Shown here in pieces: positions 21,525-33,392 of a stretch of 64,000 nucleotides of DNA (position 1 is the stretch's first letter; the number at the start of each line of letters is the position of its first letter). The translations under genes and the position numbers were made by a program. Below the pieces are notes generated by a model, which saw nothing but the letters and a program-made list of their open reading frames with translations, ran no database searches and was not told the origin of the DNA. Source of the stretch: Oscheius sp. JU75 (Eukaryota > Nematoda > Chromadorea > Rhabditida > Rhabditidae). The stretch lies in assembly GCA_037178855.1 (NCBI GenBank), contig JASJZC010000005.1, positions 6,014,001 through 6,078,000 on the forward strand, written 5' to 3'.

Positions 21525-23890
21525 ATGCTCATCGCCCTCTTTTTGGCCGGCTGTAAGTTTTTAGATTTTTAATATTCTTGGCCGGGTCGGATTTTAATAA
21601 GACTCTTTCAGTGGCCCTTTCGGCAGCCGATGAAGGCAAGGACACCTCCTACACCTACAAACAGGTCTGCCAAGTGGAGGGAAAACTACAGCTCCAGGAT
21701 GGTACGTTGACTGATTTATTGTACAAAGTACGGGCTATAGTAAAATTCCTAACTAAAACTTACGAAACTTTTCTTAAACCTCCATTCAATGTCTGAACAT
21801 TCCTGTATCAAACCATTCTCAGGCTCAACGTGTGCTGATCAGGTAGCCGTGGGAAAGTGGAAGAACCAGGTCAACGCCACTGGGTCAGTTTCCTGTTCTT
21901 TTAATTGTCCTGGTACGGTTCGCATTTTTGTCCTTCAGGGCACTTTTTCATTGATCGGAAGCTGATTAGATAAGGTTAATCTGGAGCTCCAGCAGAGTCC
22001 TAAGAGAACAGAGTCTATGTCTGAGTTTACAGATGGACCTTCTTGGAGATCGAGACCAGCAAGGCTCACTGCCCGATGACTCAGGCTTATGCTGCCGGAT
22101 ATCTCGAGGGAGTCTTGTCCAAGACAGTTCTGAAGTACCATATTTCGAACACCGTAGCTGAATACTGCACAAATTTCACTGGATACTGCCAGAGAATGTC
22201 TCAGGTAGAGTACAAGTAGTCGCGAGACCACGAAGATTTAGTTCGTCACAGCCAATCAACAATGGGTCAAGCAAAATCTAGACGAACAACCCAGAGATGA
22301 TATCTATTGGTCCGCAGTCAACAGGTAGCGAAGTGTCTTGAATAATTCCAAAAGAAACTTAGAACTTACCACCAGCTGACTGGTCTTATTGCTGGATACG
22401 AAGGAATGAATCTCAATGTCAGTGTCCGATATGAAATGCATCCTGTTCTCCTTTTGAACTGGAACGGAGACTTCTACGATCTGGAAAAGAAGCTGAACAA
22501 GACCAGAGATCCAGCCTACGATCAGACTGGAGGCAAGTGCTCTGGACTTATCAAAGTCGCTCCCAACAATGATGATCTCTTCATTTCTCAGGTATCAGAT
22601 CTTTTCAAAATTTCTGAACAAGTTCCTAGGTTACGATGAGTGGATTTCAAAACATGCTGCGTATCATCAAGCTGTACAAATTCGGTTACGATCGCGAGAT
22701 CTACCCCGGATATGCTCACTCTATGGCTTCTTACCCTGGAATGCTCTACTCTTCTGACGATTTCGCCTTGATGTCTTCTGGACTTGCTATCATTGAGACA
22801 ACCATCAGCGTCTGGAACAACACTCTCTTCGATCACACGAAACCTACTGGTCAACTCCCGACCTGGGTTCGCGCTATCGTCGCCAACCAGCTGGCTAGAA
22901 ATGGAAGGGAATGGTGCAAAATCTACAGCAGGTTCAACTCCGGAACCTACAACAACCAGTGGGCTGTTCTCGACTATAACAAGTTCGAAAAGGGAAAGAA
23001 TCTGACCGACGTCGGTCTTCTCTACATCTTGGAACAGATGCCAGGAACTATTGTTTTCGGAGACTTGACCTGGTTCTTGAAGAAGTACTCCTACTTCCCC
23101 TCGTACAACATTCCCTACTTCAAGAAAATCACCGACATCAGTGGTTTCAATTCCCAGTCGACTAAACTTGGTGACTGGTTTAAGTGGGGTTCTTCTCCCA
23201 GAGCTCGCATTTTCGAACGTGACCACAAAACTGTGACCGACATTGACAGTCTGACTAAGCTCATGCGATACAACAACTACCAGAAGGACGAATTCTCCAA
23301 GTGCAAGTGCAGTCCTCCTTACACCGCCGAGGCCGCCATCTCCGCTCGTGGAGATCTCAACCCGGCGAACGGAACCTACGAATTTCCTGGAATGGGTCAG
23401 TAAATGCTAGCGGTTTGCTGTCCTCACCAAGTTAAATACCGCATACAAAAGAGAAATTGCGCAAAAAAATGCCACTGCGTACAATTGGGTTGCAGATATC
23501 CCAAAACATTAGAAATACTGGTGGGGAAGACGCAAAAAACATAGAGAGAGTGGAAATGGGGGGGGGGGGGCTTACCGGACTCATGATCGTTACAGGTCAC
23601 GTCAATCACGGAGCTCTTGACTACAAGGTAGTTCTGATCATCGAGCCAAAGAGTCATCCTTTTAGGGAACCAACGCTGAAATGATGAAGAAGCTGTTCTT
23701 CAAGGCTCAGGGAGGTCCGACTTGGGGAGATGTTCCCGCTTTCAAGTGGTCTGACTTTGACTTCGTAAGTTTCTATGACATTCAATTTTCTTAAACTGTT
23801 CAGAACACCAAAGTAAAACACTTCGGACATCCCGACGAATGGAAGTTTGACGTTTTGGATGTTCAATGGGAGACGGACATCAAGGGGTAG
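21525..23890 (+). CDS. phospholipase B-like protein (PLBD family)
   Basis: A lysosomal or secreted Ntn-fold amidase or lipid hydrolase of the PLBD1/PLBD2 (LAMA) family. The ATG at 21525 starts a signal peptide (MLIALFLAGLALSAA). Family landmarks in order: WTFLEIETSKAHCPMTQ with AAGYLEGVLS; LTGLIAGYEGMN; GGKCSGLIKVAPNNDDLFI, whose Cys aligns with the autoprocessing nucleophile; GFQNMLRIIKLYKFGY; LPTWVRAIVANQLA; NNQWAVLDY; LEQMPG; KCKCSPPYTAEAAISARGD; HVNHGALDYK; GPTWGDVPAFKWS; and HFGHPDEWKFD, ending DIKG at the TAG at 23888-23890. The HTTW-type motif usually found after the nucleophile segment is VTMSGF here. Nine or so exons. The intron starting about 23398 is long for this gene and contains a G13 run. 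Confidence 0.88.
23558..23570 (+). repeat. G13 homopolymer in an intron
   Basis: Thirteen consecutive G inside an intron of the phospholipase B-like gene, about 27 bp before its acceptor. Likely length-polymorphic; it could form G-rich secondary structure in the transcript. Confidence 0.9.
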
Positions 23891-25749
23891 ACTTTTTATA
23901 AACTGATTCTCGATTTCTGGTTATGTGATGAATGAATTGTTGAGCTTTGATTGTCCGCAATCATGCAGCCATTTCACTCAAATCTGCTGGATATCTCTTG
24001 TCACAGTCCGTCAATAGTCTTTCCGGCTGACCAGTCGTCCTCCTTCCGCCCACCTGTATTGCCAGCCGTTCAGATAATTATCAAGGCCGTCTAACGGATC
24101 AATAAGGTCCTCTTTCTTCGATCTTCCTCGCACAATAGCACCTTGATTAGGCTCGCGACACTAATTACAGTAGAGGCACTGGCATGTGCACCTGACCGCT
24201 ACCACTGCTGTGTTGTTGCGTGAATTTATTCTTAACGACTACTTTTCCCACTATAAATTCATTTAAGTACTAGCCATTAGCATGTCAGCTCCATCGGTCA
24301 TCATTAATTTCCAGCTGTCCAGTTTGCTGACTCATGTCCTCTTCCAGCAAGACTTCGAGCTTGTTTGCTTTCCGCATTTTGTTGACCAAAATATGCGCCA
24401 AGCCATTTTAAAATAAAAGCATCTGCTTTGACACTCCCTAGAGGGAACCACAACAAAAACATTTATATTTCATCTTTTTTTGGCTATTGTTCCGTGCTCT
24501 GCTCTCTCGCAACGCCTTTTCCGGCGACTAATGCTAATCTCCCGTCTATCAATACGGGCCAGCCGGGTCCAAGGGGACAGCAGTCACCTATACTGACCAC
24601 AAGAACCACTTTGACGCAACCAAGGGTCTCTTGACTTGCCAACTGACTTTTCTCCTATCACTTTCATGAATATTTTTGCCCGAAACTACACTTAACGCAT
24701 CTTATTTGTTTCCTGCCATTTCTCCTTCTCGAAATGATGCAAATGACGGGATAGAATATTAGATTTCCGTATTCAAGACTGATTGATCCATTCTTTCCGT
24801 TTTTCTATTTGAAAGACTTGAAGAGGCCATTCTTTACTCCCCGGAGAGAGAGACTCCAGCCGATGTCGCATGCAATTGCGGCTGCCTCCTTCGCAGAGAA
24901 TGCATTACCTCGTCTATTTCCAGAGACACCTCGCCTTGAAATATGACTTCAGCCATTTCCTCCTCTCAATTTCTTTAACAAATCGATGTGTTTATTGAAT
25001 TTGCAGCTTAGTGGGGCGCGAGAATGCCTTACTCGGATTGTTTGCATTTTCACAGCAGGGGAAGGAGGCACAGCTGATGTCGCGTGGCAAGCAGGCGCTT
25101 TTTTTAGGTTTGCACAGATAAGGCGAGAAAGAAATTACTTTAGGCTTCTCTCTTTCAATGTCCGATCATTTCCTCCAACGGTTTTCTTATAACATATGAT
25201 TCGGTCAAGCACATTCTCCGCGCTGTAAAATGCTAATTCACACAATTTCCGTTTCTGCTGACTAACTGTCTTGTCTTCCCTTTCTGTTTTTATAAGACAA
25301 ACGGGAAACGAAAGTACTCTCTAGTTTCTCTCTCCTTTTCCGATTTGTAACAATATCAAAAATGCCTTCGTCATTCTTGTATAGAGATAGTCACGTTTCT
25401 AGAATAATGTCTCATCCCCGTGGAAAAAAGGCTTCTCGTCACTAGAGATTCTGTTTTGGACATCTGTTGTCCGTGGGAAAGGACGCTCTCGTGTTCGATC
25501 TCTCCCCATTCATAGATCTTTTGTTGTGAGTGCTGGCACCTGTGCTCTCTTTCCTGGTCGGCCATGCTGTATAACCACCTCTCTCCATTGGCCGTATTGT
25601 CAGCTGGTCGTATTGGGTTACCGGACTTGACCGATGGGAAGTTTCTGTCCTTTCTTTCTTCAAAATGTTCTCTCGATGACTCATGATCTTTTTTTCCTGC
25701 CACCCCCACACTACGCCTGTGTTTTTTTAGTTTTGTCAATTGATTGTGC
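23891..25749. other. 1.9-kb intergenic region, probable testin upstream region
   Basis: No coding exon is supported on either strand. The sequence is pyrimidine-rich with scattered short frames. Two partly similar segments, near 24850-24900 and 25060-25100, share an AGC(C/T)GATGTCGC core and may be an old duplication. A minus-strand 143-codon frame at 25802-25371 overlaps testin exon 1 in antisense and is judged spurious. Confidence 0.4.
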
Positions 25750-28025
25750 ATGGCCGAGACGATAGAAAGCCCACGCGTTGACGTGGCTCCCTGTTTCCCC
25801 ACGAATCCGGGAATATTCGCTCTCGGACAAAGGAAGGACCATGTGTTGGCTCATGAGATCGGAGCTGGATCATTATGTCGCAACTGTGACTGTCCCGGAC
25901 TTGACCTTCACTTCTGGAGGTAGTTCTATTACACTGTCTTTTCATCTGACTTTCAGGAAAATTTGCAAAGAATGCGGATGTCGAATGGACGAACACGATG
26001 TCTTGCTACCAAACCAGTACGATCACGGACAGATTATAATTGGTAATCTGGGAGTTCGAACAACTTTGATCTGACCATTTCAGGCCGATTGTTTGAAGCC
26101 AAGGAACATTTCGAGAAAGAATTCAAAAAGATTGATGAAAGACGATGTAACTTTTCGGAGAATTTCTATTTTGATTTCTACGATTTCAGCGTCTCTCGCA
26201 AACAGCGGCTACGCCAGCAATGTCTCATCACAACAAGCTTCTCCGAAAGGACGATCTGTACCGACTGCCGTCTACAATTACAAAATACCATCCGAGAAGG
26301 AGAGCAAGGTTCGAACTTACTTTTCATGTCTCATTCTCTTCTCAGACTTCCGTCGAGTACGCATGGGTTCCAGTTCCGGACAAGATCTTGGTAGAGAAAT
26401 ACATGAATGCCCTACCTGTGGACGAACGTCCAATTGCCGGAACCGTCGGAGAAGAGAACAGAAAGAGCCGTCTTCAGTATCAGCTTCCACTATACGATCT
26501 GAATGTGGATGACTCTCGATTTACCAACGAAAATGACCAGAAAGCTCTAAACAACTTTGTTGAGAACGTGAAGAAAAACGTAAGACTAAAAGTTACATCT
26601 CAAAACAAAGATCGCAGATTATCGGAGTGGGAACCGTGTTCGAAATCGACAACAAGCCGATGTTGCAAGCTGTGAGCGTTGATGAGGACGAGGATCCCAA
26701 GGAGACCATGAGGAAAGCTATGGAGCATCTCGCCCTCCATCCACCTGTTACTGTGAGTCTTAAAACGTATCTGTTTTAAATTGTCCTCGCGTCTCTGTCT
26801 GTCTGCGTATGTGTCTGTCTAAAGCCAATGTTGCCAATTGTTCAGTTACTTTGTGTGCACACTAATTGTTGGCAAGTCAAGTCAGTTTGGGAGATAGCTT
26901 TTTTGGGAGAATGTTGCTTTTATCATGGTAGCTCGACTAGCGGGGAACATGCGAACAGGTCGAAGTAAGTGGGAAGGGCCAATACAGGTTGACAGACGGG
27001 AATAGAAACCGGGCAAAGTAGAAAGGAATCAGAGAGGCGATACCAATACTTGTTGGGTAGAGTGATGGGAAATGGGTTCAAAAATTGAAGGGAAGTGGCT
27101 TTAAATGATTAGTGGCCATTAGCAATCGTATAAGTATCCCTCTACTACCAAAGCTGTGGCGGACTCTGTTTATTTGTTTGTTTATTTGTCCGAGGCCACA
27201 AAACCGAAGCGACAATATATTGTCAGTTAGTTACTGCCAAATAACTAGGTGGCAAGTCAACTTTGGAGTTCGACACTGAACCAGTAGATCTTGGAAAGAG
27301 TCACACAGTAGAACCAGAGTAGTTGGCAGTGAAGCGGCTTTTAGGCAGCTGGTAGAATACTATTTCAGGAATGTCACAAATGCCACGACTTCTTTGCGGA
27401 CGCTGATGTTGGAGTGAAAACTGACCACGGAAAATGCCAAGATGCTTGGCATCCGAACTGTTTCCGCTGTGCTACTTGCGACCAGCTGCTGGTGGACCTG
27501 ATCTATTTCCATCACGAGGGAAAAAACTACTGCGGAAGACACTATGCCGACAAGATCTACCCACGTTGCAATGGATGTGATGAGGTGGGTACAGTGAAAT
27601 TCTTCAAACTTTCTTTGACTTCAGCTGATCTTTGCCAACGAGTACACCTGGGCAGAGGAGAAAGCTTGGCACGTGGACCACTTTGCCTGTTACAAGTGTG
27701 ATCTGAAACTGGGAGGACATCGATACATGACTAAAGACGAACAGCCATATTGTATTCCTTGCTACATGGACAAGTTTGCCAAAGTTTGCGAAGCCTGCAC
27801 CAAGAAGATTGAACCGGACGAGAAGAGACTCAACTACAAGGAGTACCATTGGCATGCCAATCCTGATTGTTTCAAGTGAGTTCATATCTTTTCTTAGGAG
27901 TATAAGAATATTGAAGATGTGCCACCTGTAAGACGGATCTCATGGGTCACAAGTTCATCCTCAAACATCCGAACTTGTACTGTTCGTCTCAATGCAGAAC
28001 CAATCACACTGAGCTTGCCAAGTAG
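25750..28025 (+). CDS. tes-1: testin (PET plus three LIM domains)
   Basis: A focal-adhesion and junction scaffold that binds actin regulators through PET and LIM domains. The ATG at 25750 gives METIESP-like start MAETIESPRV, then the testin N-terminal Cys motif GAGSLCRNCDCPGLDLHFW and KICKECGCRMDEHD. The linker is followed by the PET domain (SVEYAWVPVPDK, EKYMNALPVDERPIAGTVG, RLQYQLPLYDLN). Three LIM domains follow the 27.37-kb exon: CHKCHDFF...WHPNCFRCATC; CNGCDELIF...WHVDHFACYKC; CEACTKKI...WHANPDCFKC. The end is CRTNHTELAK. The product is about 460 residues in nine exons, somewhat longer than vertebrate testin. One intron (26755-27368) is about 610 bp, far larger than the rest, and holds repeat-like sequence. 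Zinc ligands appear complete in all three LIM domains. Confidence 0.9.
27165..27358 (+). repeat. interspersed repeat copy inside testin intron
   Basis: This stretch is collinear with 55400-55615 in the first-ATPase intron. Shared landmarks in order: TTTGTTTG, GGCCACAAAAC, a TTACTG block, and GGCAG...AGCTGGTA. Between landmarks the copies differ by substitutions and small indels. No terminal repeats or coding capacity were noticed. Confidence 0.55.
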
Positions 28026-28711
28026 ATGCTTTTGCTCCTTTCCTTCCGTTCATTCCTGATGCTGGTCTCAAAGACGCGACATTTGTTTAGCTCGCCGAGG
28101 GTGCTTTTCTTTACAGACTTTGAACTGTGATAGAGTTCAATAAACTTCTATTTTCCATGTTTCAGTGGCTCAGCTATTTTGAAGAATGTAGTGCATATCC
28201 CCATCATATAACAACATGTCTTCCCTTCTTCGCGAGGCGAACAATTATAAACAAAAATAAGTTATGATCGCAAAAACAACATTCAACACATTCCTCTACA
28301 TATTCAAGAGGCTGACAGATATGAGACGGATGAATAACAATGTGCTAACAAGATCGTTTAACTTGACCTCGCGAGTATGTTTGGCGAACTTTTGGACAAA
28401 ATCACTTTTAAATGAACTGCTCAATGAACTTCTGGGTGCTGAAAAGACCAATGGGTATATTTATATTTTGCATAGATTGTGAAGCCAGTGATAAGAAGAG
28501 AGTATCACAATAGAGTCGCCAGACGGGATCAGTTCCGTTTAGGCGGAGGAGATATCGTTGCGAGAAAGAAGTAGGAGGCTTGATGGTCACTTATACCGAG
28601 GAGATGAACTATTCGATCCATATCCTGATGAGTTTTCTGCCGAAAACGATGAGATGAAAGAGGATTGTCGTCGTGGCTTCGGACCATCGCCTGAACAGAC
28701 TTTGTCGTTGG
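28026..28711. other. intergenic, no supported gene
   Basis: An AATAAA near 28140 probably ends testin transcripts. Short frames at 28264-28590 have no splice structure. Confidence 0.4.
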
Positions 28712-28950
28712 TCAGAAAACACAGAACTGACAAGGCCCACTGTTGAAGCTGTAGTTATTCTTCTCCATTCCGAAGGCTCCCTTCCGTGTGTCTTTGCTCC
28801 AGTACTCGCTGTACTCTTTGTTGAAGCAGCTGTCATGATCTGAAAAAGACACTTAACTGCCATGACACCTAGTAATAGTTTACTTTGCGTTCCACGTTGC
28901 CGTTTGTAATACATCTCCGAGGAACTGCACTTAGCCATGCCGGAGCCCAT
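28712..28950 (-). CDS. small Cys-containing protein, 2 exons, unrecognised
   Basis: The start at 28950 (MGSGMAKCSSSEMYYKRQRG) lies just after a TTTCAG acceptor, so the leader is trans-spliced or carries an upstream exon. After a 45-bp intron the frame resumes with NHDSCFNKEYSEYWSKD and TRKGAFGMEKNNYSFNSG and ends CQFCVF at the TGA at 28714-28712. The product is about 64 residues, rich in Tyr, Ser, Lys and Asn, with a CxxC near the end and no signal peptide. The upstream sequence to about 29075 is open in the same frame, so the protein could be longer at its N-terminus. No family recognised. Confidence 0.5.
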
Positions 28951-29434
28951 TACTGAAAGTAGACGAGCTTTTAACAGTATAAGAAAAAGAAGAGAACTTT
29001 AAAGAGAGGCAGAAGAGCAAGGATTACTTTGCAGGTGGCTCGTTCTGGTTGTCAGCAGCTGGGAAGAATCTGGGATGACTGCTCGTATAATTCACGGGCA
29101 CAGAGACCACACTTTGTTTATTAGAAGGCGATCGCTCGTGACCACGAATCACAAAGACAAATTGTTAGAAAGTTGAACCTACACATCGAAAAGGAGGGTG
29201 TCTCGAGGACTACAGTTGATAACGAATGCCTAGATTCGTGAGGCGGAAATCCTTCTACAGCCGGTTGTACAACACGCAACCAGGGCCAATCTCTACATAA
29301 TTCAGGATTTACTTGGAAGAAAGTGTGGGAGCAGGAAGCTCTCTCCATTTAGAACGCGATACGAATAAACGAAGAATATCGGGAAGAGTGACCTTCCGTA
29401 AGTAGTCACTAAGCCAAATGGCACGGGGAATAAT

Positions 29435-29480
29435 TTTGACGTAGCAGTGTGTTTGTTCGCTTCAAGCTCGAAGTTTAAAA
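29435..29480 (+). repeat. copy 1 of a short dispersed element (TTTGACGTAGCAGT)
   Basis: TTTGACGTAGCAGT is followed by AAGCTC and then by AAATAACCCTT after a short gap. The second copy at 31575-31620 has the same order of blocks with a smaller gap. ACGT within the core resembles bZIP-type sites, but that is only a resemblance. Confidence 0.45.
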
Positions 29481-31574
29481 TAACCCTTAGTGACCTCAGT
29501 GCGGACAGCTTAAAATATGTCCGTCGTCTGAGATTTGGAGTAAATGCTGGTAAAGAGTTGTAAGCTGAGACGAGATGTCATTCGCACCCTCCATATAGAG
29601 CGAAGGTTTAGAGTGCAGAGAGCAGATGCAAATTGTTCAGGAGAGAATTTTGGAAAAGAATATATTGTGAGTTGTCCGAGACAGAGGTTGAATACAAACA
29701 ACAAACAAGTCAAAAGTTAGGTATCAGACAGAGTCAGAGCAATATAGAGACGAAGTCCAAAGTATCAGGGAATCTGCATAGTGACAGCTTGCAAAAGCTC
29801 GCTTGCTATTCCAATCACTAGCATCACCAGAACTGAATATTTATGCGGTGTGCAACTGACTCGAAGGAGTAGAGAATGAGAAAAGGCACGTGATACCATT
29901 CCAGACGAAAAAACTCAAATTACCCGGAAGAACACAGACTCTCGTCGTCTTCGGGGGATTAGCGCCGTCATGGCCGGGGCGACACCACATCTAAGTGAAG
30001 AATTGGCATTGAGGAACTGAATGAGTTGAGACGAATGTTGTTTTCCAACTCATCTGAGAGGCATGCTCCCGGATGAAAGGTAGTGGGCTCGGATCGGTTA
30101 AACCTATTTTTTGGAGTTTATGGTGCTTCAAAATAGACAAACAGGGTGAGGATCCAGTGGATCTTCCAGCAAACAAATCTGACCCTTGGCATAAGAAGAT
30201 GGAAGTGCGTGGGAGAGAGACAAAGTCATCTCGGGGCATAACGGCCGGGATAGCCCTTCCTCTTTATAGAGGCTATTGCGAGGCGTCAGTGAAACGAGGA
30301 CATCTAAATTATGGAGAAGCTGACCATTAGGACAGACAGAATGGCGTAAACGCCAGCAGAGACACTCCAAATGGCCGTGATTCCCGCATGATAGCACGAG
30401 TGTTAAGGGACATAAGGAAGAGGCGTGGGAGAGAGTTTAAAAGAGTAGTTGAGATCAAGTGGGCATACCTTTTGAGAAAAGTACTTCGTAACTGTGTCGG
30501 GCTTTACTTTTGTCTGTATCAAGCAAGTACCTGAAGGTTCTGGGAAAGATTTAGACTTGCAATAAAAGTCAATCCTTCTCGTTATACTCACAAATAGACC
30601 CTGTGACCATAATGAGATGTCAAGATCGCTGAAAAGCTTTTTCAAAGACCTTCAGAACGAGTAAGAACTTAAAGTTCAAGTGAATAATTGGCTAGCAAAA
30701 CAAGCTTCCTATATCTTTCAGAAATCTGAGAAAAGACTGGAGTAATTACCGGCTGAAAACAACAAGTTCGACTGAACTTCTGATTGGTCAGTGAAAAGGA
30801 TGAGGTCGACTTCTAAGCAACTGTTGATCATCTAACTGGGAAAGAAGGATCGTGGTTTAAATAAAAGAATCACACGCAGGGGTGGGAGAGACAGAACAAG
30901 ACGGAAAAACAAGTTCAGAAACAGGACTGGACTAGGTGAGCGCTGAATTTTAAAGCCTACAAGTGTTTTTGAGTTTAGATTACTTAAGAATGTGAGAAGT
31001 GAATTAGTTTAACCAGCTGTTAAAGCAAAGAGGATGGCGTATGAGGTGAAATCCTAGCTCTTTGTCAGCGGACTGCAAACAGGGGCCTCTACCTTCCTGT
31101 TGTAAGCGATACCTTCTTCTCTGCAAAAAGGAAGTGGACTCTACTTTTTATTGTCTACCCAATCACACAACATTCAAGTAAATTCAACTTTTTCAAGTTC
31201 TCGCTTTCTGACCTCGGAAGTAGCAAATACAATTAGAGTATGGCCAATAAGAGAGTTATTTGATGAAGATGATTGAGCCTAGAAAACATCTGTTTCTGTC
31301 CACGAAGGTCAGGCGATCTGGTGGAATTCATTTGTCAAAAGTAGAAGAGTAATTAGCCAGGGGATATAATGAGCTTGTCATCCGAATCAAAAGAGCCCGC
31401 CAACCACCATTCGGACCAACAGCTGTTAAATAAAATGACAAAGAGTTAAAATTGGATGGGAGAGGGTGTGAACAGGCGAGAGGGGGAGTAGATGAATGAG
31501 ATCACAACAGCAAGCATGAATCCAGGTGATGCTAATGGCCTGAAAGTCATGTGGACATGTCTTTGTGAAATTAC

Positions 31575-31620
31575 TTTGACGTAGCAGTCAAAGCTCTAAA
31601 TAGCCCTTTTTCGAGGCGAT
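31575..31620 (+). repeat. copy 2 of the TTTGACGTAGCAGT element
   Basis: TTTGACGTAGCAGT, then AAAGCTC and TAAATAGCCCTT. A further CTCGAAGTTTAAGAG at about 31706 resembles CTCGAAGTTTAAAAT next to copy 1. Confidence 0.45.
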
Positions 31621-32942
31621 AAAACAATGACTTCACCCTACAAATGGAGCGTCATTTCTATTCTTGAAGTATTCGAACATATTTTTGTATCGAACACTTT
31701 GGAAACTCGAAGTTTAAGAGTAAGTTTGAATGGATGTTCTTCGCAGATTTATAAACTGAGGTTTGCACAACAACAGCAAGACTGAAAAATACGACAGTAT
31801 CGTCCATCAGACACAGATGAAACCGAGGAAAACAAGAAATTTCTCGTGACCAGCGAGCATGTCAGCTGGTCATGTCTGACATTTACATACTTTTTCTCAA
31901 GACCTTTGAAATGAAGAAGCTGACAAACAGATTGGTTGTCTCGACAAAGTTTACAAACATGTCAAAATAGACATTAGCCCGAGTGTTCAACAATCGAGCG
32001 TCAAAAGAAGGACCGTCCCTTGTCGGATATCCGGGGCTGCCAAGTGTCACGTATGACGGCCCCTTTGTCACTTAACCTTCACGCCTGTTTTTCGGTCATT
32101 CGAGACTTCTCAACTCATTCAAAATGATCATTAGGTCATTTTGTCGGGAAATAATGAGTCATTTAACCCGGGCGTGAGAGGTTAAAATAGAAAAAGATGA
32201 GAGATCCGTGCCATCATCAGTCATCTCGCGGATGGCCAGGTGTCGGCTCTTTGGTGTAATCTCGTGTCGTTCGCATGTTCTCAGAGAAAGGAAAAAAGAT
32301 AATGGGCCGATGTCTACTCCTAAAGTACCATTTTTTCTAAACTTTGAACCAGGTTGTTGATGAAAACCTGTCAGCATTTTGTTTGTTACCCGCTGGATCG
32401 GAACAAATGCTAGATGGAACACCGGAACATCCAATGACGCAAGCAATCGGTTTCACACCCAATAAATTTTAGTTCAATTAGGATGGACGTTACTGCATTC
32501 AGATGTCCTACTTTGTCGGAAGTGCGGGCTGCGGATGTTGTCCCGGGCTACCCGGGTCAAATTTGGCTCGGACGCTGGAAGAGAAGAAGGGAAATAAGAA
32601 TGACGACTGTTTTGATTGTAGGAGGTGCGAAAAGCGTAAGCAGTTTACGTCCATCCGACCGGATCAAATTGCACCGGAACTGGGGAATTGCCTTCTATTT
32701 TAGGAGTTGAGATTTCTGACCAAGTTAAATGTCGCGTCATCTGTAAACCTTTATAACTGAAACGGAAGGAAAAGAACTCATAGTACTTTCTCTAACTTAT
32801 AGTGTTTACTACTCTCTTCCAAGGAACTCGTTCCTTCCAGGATAGACCTAGCTTGACGAATGTGGTCCCAATTGGAGTAAAGGAGTAGTGGTAACACCTT
32901 GTGTTGGGCAACTGGCGACAAAATAAGGAACAAATCTGACAG

Positions 32943-32950
32943 TATAAAAG
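32943..32950 (+). promoter_or_regulatory. TATA box of the Gly/Tyr-rich peptide gene
   Basis: TATAAAAG lies 18 bp before the first ATG (32961) and 33 bp before a second in-frame ATG (32976). The spacing favours the second as the real start. Confidence 0.5.
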
Positions 32951-32960
32951 AGCGAATCAG

Positions 32961-33392
32961 ATGAACAACCTAACAATGTATTGTCCCACCATCCTGATCT
33001 ACTTCATTATTTATGGCTTTGTCAGCGGAGCTGTTTTGCGAAGACCAGTCGAAACCGAAAGAATTTCACTGCAGACACTAAGGTTTGCTTTCCAGTAGCT
33101 TACCTCACAAACTTGCAGCAATAGGAGAGTAAAACGTTGCTGGCACTGTGCTGGATTAGGTTATGGGTTTGCGCCATATAGTTATGGCTACCGTCCTTTT
33201 GGGTTCGGTGGCTACGGCTATCGTCCGATGGGAATTGGAGGTCCGTTCGGTTACGGAGGCTACCCAGGATATGGTGGATTCGGTGGTCCCTACGGGGGAT
33301 ACGGTGGATATGGTGGAGGGTACCCTGGCTCCTTTGGAATCAGCAGTGGATTGGGCATTTCCATCAACTCTGGTCTTTCAATCTGGGGATAG
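32961..33392 (+). CDS. secreted Gly/Tyr-rich peptide precursor
   Basis: Two exons. Exon 1 encodes a leader (MYCPTILIYFIIYGFVSGAV from the second ATG) and a short propeptide (RRPVETERISLQTL). After a 36-bp intron, exon 2 begins with the dibasic stretch NRRVKR, a likely proprotein-convertase site. It then encodes CWHCAG and a long low-complexity repeat of GY, GGY, GFGG and PYGG units, ending SGLGISINSGLSIWG at the TAG 33390-33392. An AATAAA follows 11 bp later. The layout resembles nematode Gly/Tyr-rich secreted antimicrobial or structural peptides (caenacin/NLP-type), but the sequence alone cannot tell defence from a cuticle or glue role. Confidence 0.7.

Larger units (their letters stand above)
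28951..32960. other. 4-kb gene-poor, purine-rich region
   Basis: Short frames are present on both strands but none has convincing splice sites, codon bias or homology. The best, a minus-strand 82-codon frame at 30239-29991, starts only about 20 bp below a TATAAAG, which argues against it as drawn. The region contains two related segments sharing TTTGACGTAGCAGT (29435-29448 and 31575-31588). It may hold regulatory DNA or non-coding transcripts. Confidence 0.45.

Noticed and set aside
22588-23226. 212-codon minus-strand frame
   Set aside because: Antisense of the large phospholipase B-like exon, which carries family motifs on the plus strand.
23558-23570. Poly-G run as a sign of a sequencing error in the phospholipase B-like gene
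   Set aside because: It lies inside an intron and the flanking exons stay in frame, so it does not affect the protein even if its length is wrong.
25371-25802. 143-codon minus-strand frame upstream of and over testin exon 1
   Set aside because: It overlaps a well-supported testin exon in antisense, has no splice signals or recognisable domain, and its composition is low-complexity and polar. Probably chance.
29991-30239. 82-codon minus-strand frame below a TATAAAG
   Set aside because: The start codon is too close to the TATA box to be transcribed as drawn, and nothing else supports it.
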